From contig JACPBU010000123.1 of NCBI GenBank assembly GCA_016180165.1, positions 1-5,565 on the forward strand: a stretch of DNA of 5,565 nucleotides. Direction: 5' to 3'. The position numbers and the translations under genes are program-made. The notes beneath the pieces are model-generated. The model was not told the DNA's origin, searched no databases, and saw nothing but the letters and a program-made list of their open reading frames with translations. This DNA comes from Candidatus Woesearchaeota archaeon (GTDB lineage Archaea; Nanobdellota; Nanobdellia; Woesearchaeales; JACPBV01). Below are positions 4,420-5,565 of the stretch, in pieces. Each line of letters opens with the position of its first letter. Positions within the stretch are counted from its first letter, which is position 1.

Positions 4420-4692
4420 ATGAATAAGAAAGCACAAGGCATGAGTTTGAATGTTATCATCATTGCAGCGATCGTCCTTATCGTGATGGTTGTTTTATGG
4501 GCAATCTTTACCGGCAGGATGGGCATTTTCACCAAGAAGGTGCAGGAGCAGGACAAGAGCCTGAAGTGTGATTCTGATGTGATTAATGGTGTAGTTGTTA
4601 CAGGCGTAGCATGCCCGGGCAGGCAGACTCAGATTCCTGGCAGTTTCTCTGACATTGCCGATGGCACTCAGGTTTGCTGCACGAAATCCTAG
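4420..4692 (+). CDS. Pilin-like small membrane protein 4, cysteine-tailed
   Basis: The 90-residue protein begins with MNKKAQGMSLN, then a helix VIIIAAIVLIVMVVLWAIF (about 12-30) and TGRMGIF. It is clearly related to the three upstream pilin-like proteins but more diverged in the helix. KKAQ resembles the basic-G/A-Q site of archaeal class III signal peptides, known from pilins cut by EppA/PibD-type peptidases. The exposed domain (38-90) is distinct. It has four cysteines (50, 65, 86, 87) in C-x14-C-x20-CC, with PGRQTQIPGSFSDIADGTQVCC at the end. This reads as a small disulfide-stabilised head, plausible for a protein outside the cell. The start at 4420 is set by GAGGTG at 4408-4413. A T-rich stretch follows the gene, so the unit probably ends here. 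Function in a filament is inferred from the N terminus only. Confidence 0.78.
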   Translation: MNKKAQGMSLNVIIIAAIVLIVMVVLWAIFTGRMGIFTKKVQEQDKSLKCDSDVINGVVVTGVACPGRQTQIPGSFSDIADGTQVCCTKS

Positions 4693-4696
4693 GGTA

Positions 4697-4720
4697 GTTT
4701 TTTCTTTTTATCTTTTTATT
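4697..4720 (+). terminator. Oligo-T terminator after pilin-like gene 4
   Basis: Three T runs (6, 5 and 5 T) occur within 24 bp, starting 5 bp after the TAG at 4690-4692. Archaeal RNA polymerase stops at such T-rich tracts without needing a hairpin. Confidence 0.65.
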
Positions 4721-4733
4721 CCTTTCTTCCCGC

Positions 4734-4740
4734 TTTTTAT
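4734..4740 (+). promoter_or_regulatory. Weak TATA-like box before the 49-residue membrane protein
   Basis: TTTTTAT, within GCTTTTTATC, is centred 27 bp before the ATG at 4764. The spacing equals that of the clear leaderless promoters, but the sequence is poor and sits in a generally T-rich tract. Confidence 0.4.
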
Positions 4741-4763
4741 CACCTTTCCGCTTTTAACACACT

Positions 4764-4913
4764 ATGGCATTCCGCATAACTGACATTACTGTCTGGAAGA
4801 TTATCCTGCTTGTTGTCCTCATAATCCTTTTAGTCATCCTTGTCCAGAAGTTGGTTTTCTTCTCAGATACGATGGAGATAATGGACGCTGTCAACACTGC
4901 TCCAAAATTTTAG
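4764..4913 (+). CDS. Small single-pass membrane protein, 49 residues, unknown function
   Basis: The reading frame encodes 49 residues: MAFRITDITVWK, then an unbroken hydrophobic helix IILLVVLIILLVILV (about 13-27), QKLVFFSD and a short acidic end. One membrane crossing is clear. There is no class III-type Gly/Gln site before the helix, so it differs from the pilin-like proteins and I do not recognise a family. Support for being real comes from a TATA-like box at the right distance, an oligo-T terminator just upstream, and the density of similar small membrane genes here. Its stop TAG (4911-4913) lies inside the 10-bp direct repeat that flanks the downstream insertion, so the insertion left this protein intact. 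Confidence 0.6.
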   Translation: MAFRITDITVWKIILLVVLIILLVILVQKLVFFSDTMEIMDAVNTAPKF

Positions 4914-4916
4914 GGA

Positions 4917-5082
4917 AGGCACCGTTCAAAATAGAGGTTAGCAGCCTTAGGTAAAAATCATTTGGAAGGTATATCCAGCTGACAAAGGGGATGCTCCATC
5001 GGGAAAGGTCAGCCACCAAAAAAGATACGAAAGATTTTTTAGCTGCTAACCCTGGCGAGAGCGAGTTTTTGAACGGTGCCCG
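4917..5082. mobile_element. Miniature inverted-repeat element with 10-bp target duplication
   Basis: GGCACCGTTCAAAA (4918-4931) is the exact reverse complement of 5067-5080. The flanks carry a perfect direct repeat ATTTTAGGGA, at 4907-4916 on the left and 5083-5092 on the right, as expected for transposon insertion. No coding frame lies inside, so it would need a transposase from elsewhere. The interior can fold further: GGTTAGCAGC/GCTGCTAACC (4936-4945 with 5042-5051), AAAAATC/GATTTTT (4953-4959 with 5033-5039), TGGA/TCCA (4963-4977), GCTGAC/GTCAGC (4978-4983 with 5008-5013). The ends GGCAC-GTT-AAA faintly recall IS6-family ends, but that family makes 8-bp duplications, so no family is assigned. 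A structured RNA gene is the alternative reading. Confidence 0.7.
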
Positions 5083-5099
5083 ATTTTAGGGAGAAAAGA

Positions 5100-5107
5100 T
5101 TTATATA
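5100..5107 (+). promoter_or_regulatory. TATA box of the 5131 gene (leaderless)
   Basis: TTTATATA is centred 27 bp before the ATG at 5131 and preceded by the purine-rich GAGAAAAGA, a plausible BRE. It lies 8 bp right of the direct repeat that borders the insertion. Confidence 0.8.
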
Positions 5108-5130
5108 CAATCCTCTCAAAGGCAGAGAGC

Positions 5131-5265
5131 ATGGATAAGAAAGGCGTTGACTACCAGTGGATTGTCATCTTCATCGTCATTCTGCTTGTCATCATGGCTT
5201 ACGTGCTGGTGAAAGCCGTTCCTGCAATGACCAAGCAAGGCCTGTCATCATGGTTCCAAAACTGA
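5131..5265 (+). CDS. Small single-pass membrane protein, 44 residues, with class III-like N terminus
   Basis: The frame encodes MDKKGVDYQW, a hydrophobic helix IVIFIVILLVIMAYVLV (about 11-27) and a short tail KAVPAMTKQGLSSWFQN. KKG right before a short polar stretch and a helix resembles the class III cleavage region of the pilin-like proteins, but there is almost no exposed domain. It may be a filament-core subunit or a small membrane helper. A clear TATA box at leaderless distance supports the start and the gene. The following gene begins inside this one, 13 bases before its stop codon (overlap 5250-5265), in another frame, which suggests coupled translation. No family is recognised. Confidence 0.7.
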   Translation: MDKKGVDYQWIVIFIVILLVIMAYVLVKAVPAMTKQGLSSWFQN

Positions 5266-5565
5266 AAAAGAAAGGGCTGACTGAAGAAGTCATGGTTTCC
5301 CTACTCCTTATGCTCGTCGTATTTGTTGTCCTGCTGAGATTCTGGGGCACGATTATCTTCATCATGCGCGGTTTGGGAGAAGACTATTTCTTCTGCCTCT
5401 TTAAGAAGATCATCAGTGCTTACACCAAAGTCCCGCTTACAGGGATCCAGGTCTGGGGAGCCTTCTGCCCGCCGATCATCACCACAATATCGATGCAGGG
5501 CTTCGGCGACAGGATAGTAGCATTAAAGAGCCCGATAGCAGACAGGCACATTGACCAGCTGGCAA
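5250..5565 (+). CDS. Membrane-anchored protein of unknown function, N-terminal fragment (runs off window)
   Basis: The frame is open from the ATG at 5250 to the window end, giving 105 complete codons without stop. The N terminus is basic (MVPKLKKKGLTEEVMV), followed by one hydrophobic helix SLLLMLVVFVVLLRFWGTIIFIM (about 17-39). The rest is a soluble region with CLFKKIISAYTKVPLTG and WGAFCPPIITTI, where Cys49 and Cys73 could pair. KKKG then LTEE resembles a class III-type site, with acidic residues at +3 and +4 after the Gly. The start overlaps the upstream gene by 16 bp; an internal ATG at 5292 would remove the basic leader and is less likely. I do not recognise the family. The position suggests it belongs with the other small membrane genes. 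Confidence 0.75.
   Translation, partial: MVPKLKKKGLTEEVMVSLLLMLVVFVVLLRFWGTIIFIMRGLGEDYFFCLFKKIISAYTKVPLTGIQVWGAFCPPIITTISMQGFGDRIVALKSPIADRHIDQLA

Noticed and set aside
4978..5013. Hammerhead-like core (CTGACAA with GGGAAAG) inside the miniature element
   Set aside because: The essential CUGANGA is not met, since A replaces the required G, and no NUH cleavage site is placed correctly.

Overview
The window looks like a piece of an archaeal chromosome, most likely from a DPANN lineage such as Woesearchaeota or Pacearchaeota. Four things point there: a single alpha-type NAC with a C-terminal UBA domain, a Sec61beta-type translocon subunit, TATTTAAA/TTTATATA boxes about 26-27 bp before start codons (leaderless transcripts), and several short proteins with archaeal class III (pilin-like) N termini. 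The lineage is an inference from gene content; no marker phylogeny is possible here. All recognised genes lie on the + strand.

Layout. Positions 1-489 are the 3' end of a gene for a large acidic surface protein with a cadherin/Ig-like domain. A spacer with two back-to-back inverted repeats leads to a housekeeping pair, secG (Sec61beta) and nac, joining the secretion channel and a nascent-chain chaperone. After a hairpin-rich 270-bp gap comes a run of four genes: two overlapping helical proteins of unknown function (1511-2471), a four-helix membrane protein (2539-3054), and the first of four pilin-like small membrane proteins (3055-3345). A gene-free stretch of 312 bp holds a 152-nt foldable inverted-repeat unit. 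Then come two overlapping, recently duplicated pilin-like genes (3658-4231), a second spacer with two back-to-back inverted repeats, and a fourth pilin-like gene with a cysteine-rich tail (4420-4692).

The right end carries three small membrane proteins too short or too incomplete to stand out (4764-4913, 5131-5265, 5250 to the window end). The first two are separated by a 166-bp non-coding insertion with 14-bp inverted ends, flanked by a perfect 10-bp direct repeat. That is the signature of a miniature transposon. From 3055 on, nearly everything codes for small single-pass membrane proteins with basic N termini and one hydrophobic helix, suggesting a cell-surface or pilus-like assembly locus.

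The most interesting signals are non-coding. (1) Two tandem pairs of 42-49-bp inverted repeats, with conserved outer arm bases and different but compensated inner arm bases. (2) The miniature element with its target duplication. (3) The pilin-like array, in which two neighbours keep 33 identical residues while 16 of the 33 codons differ silently.
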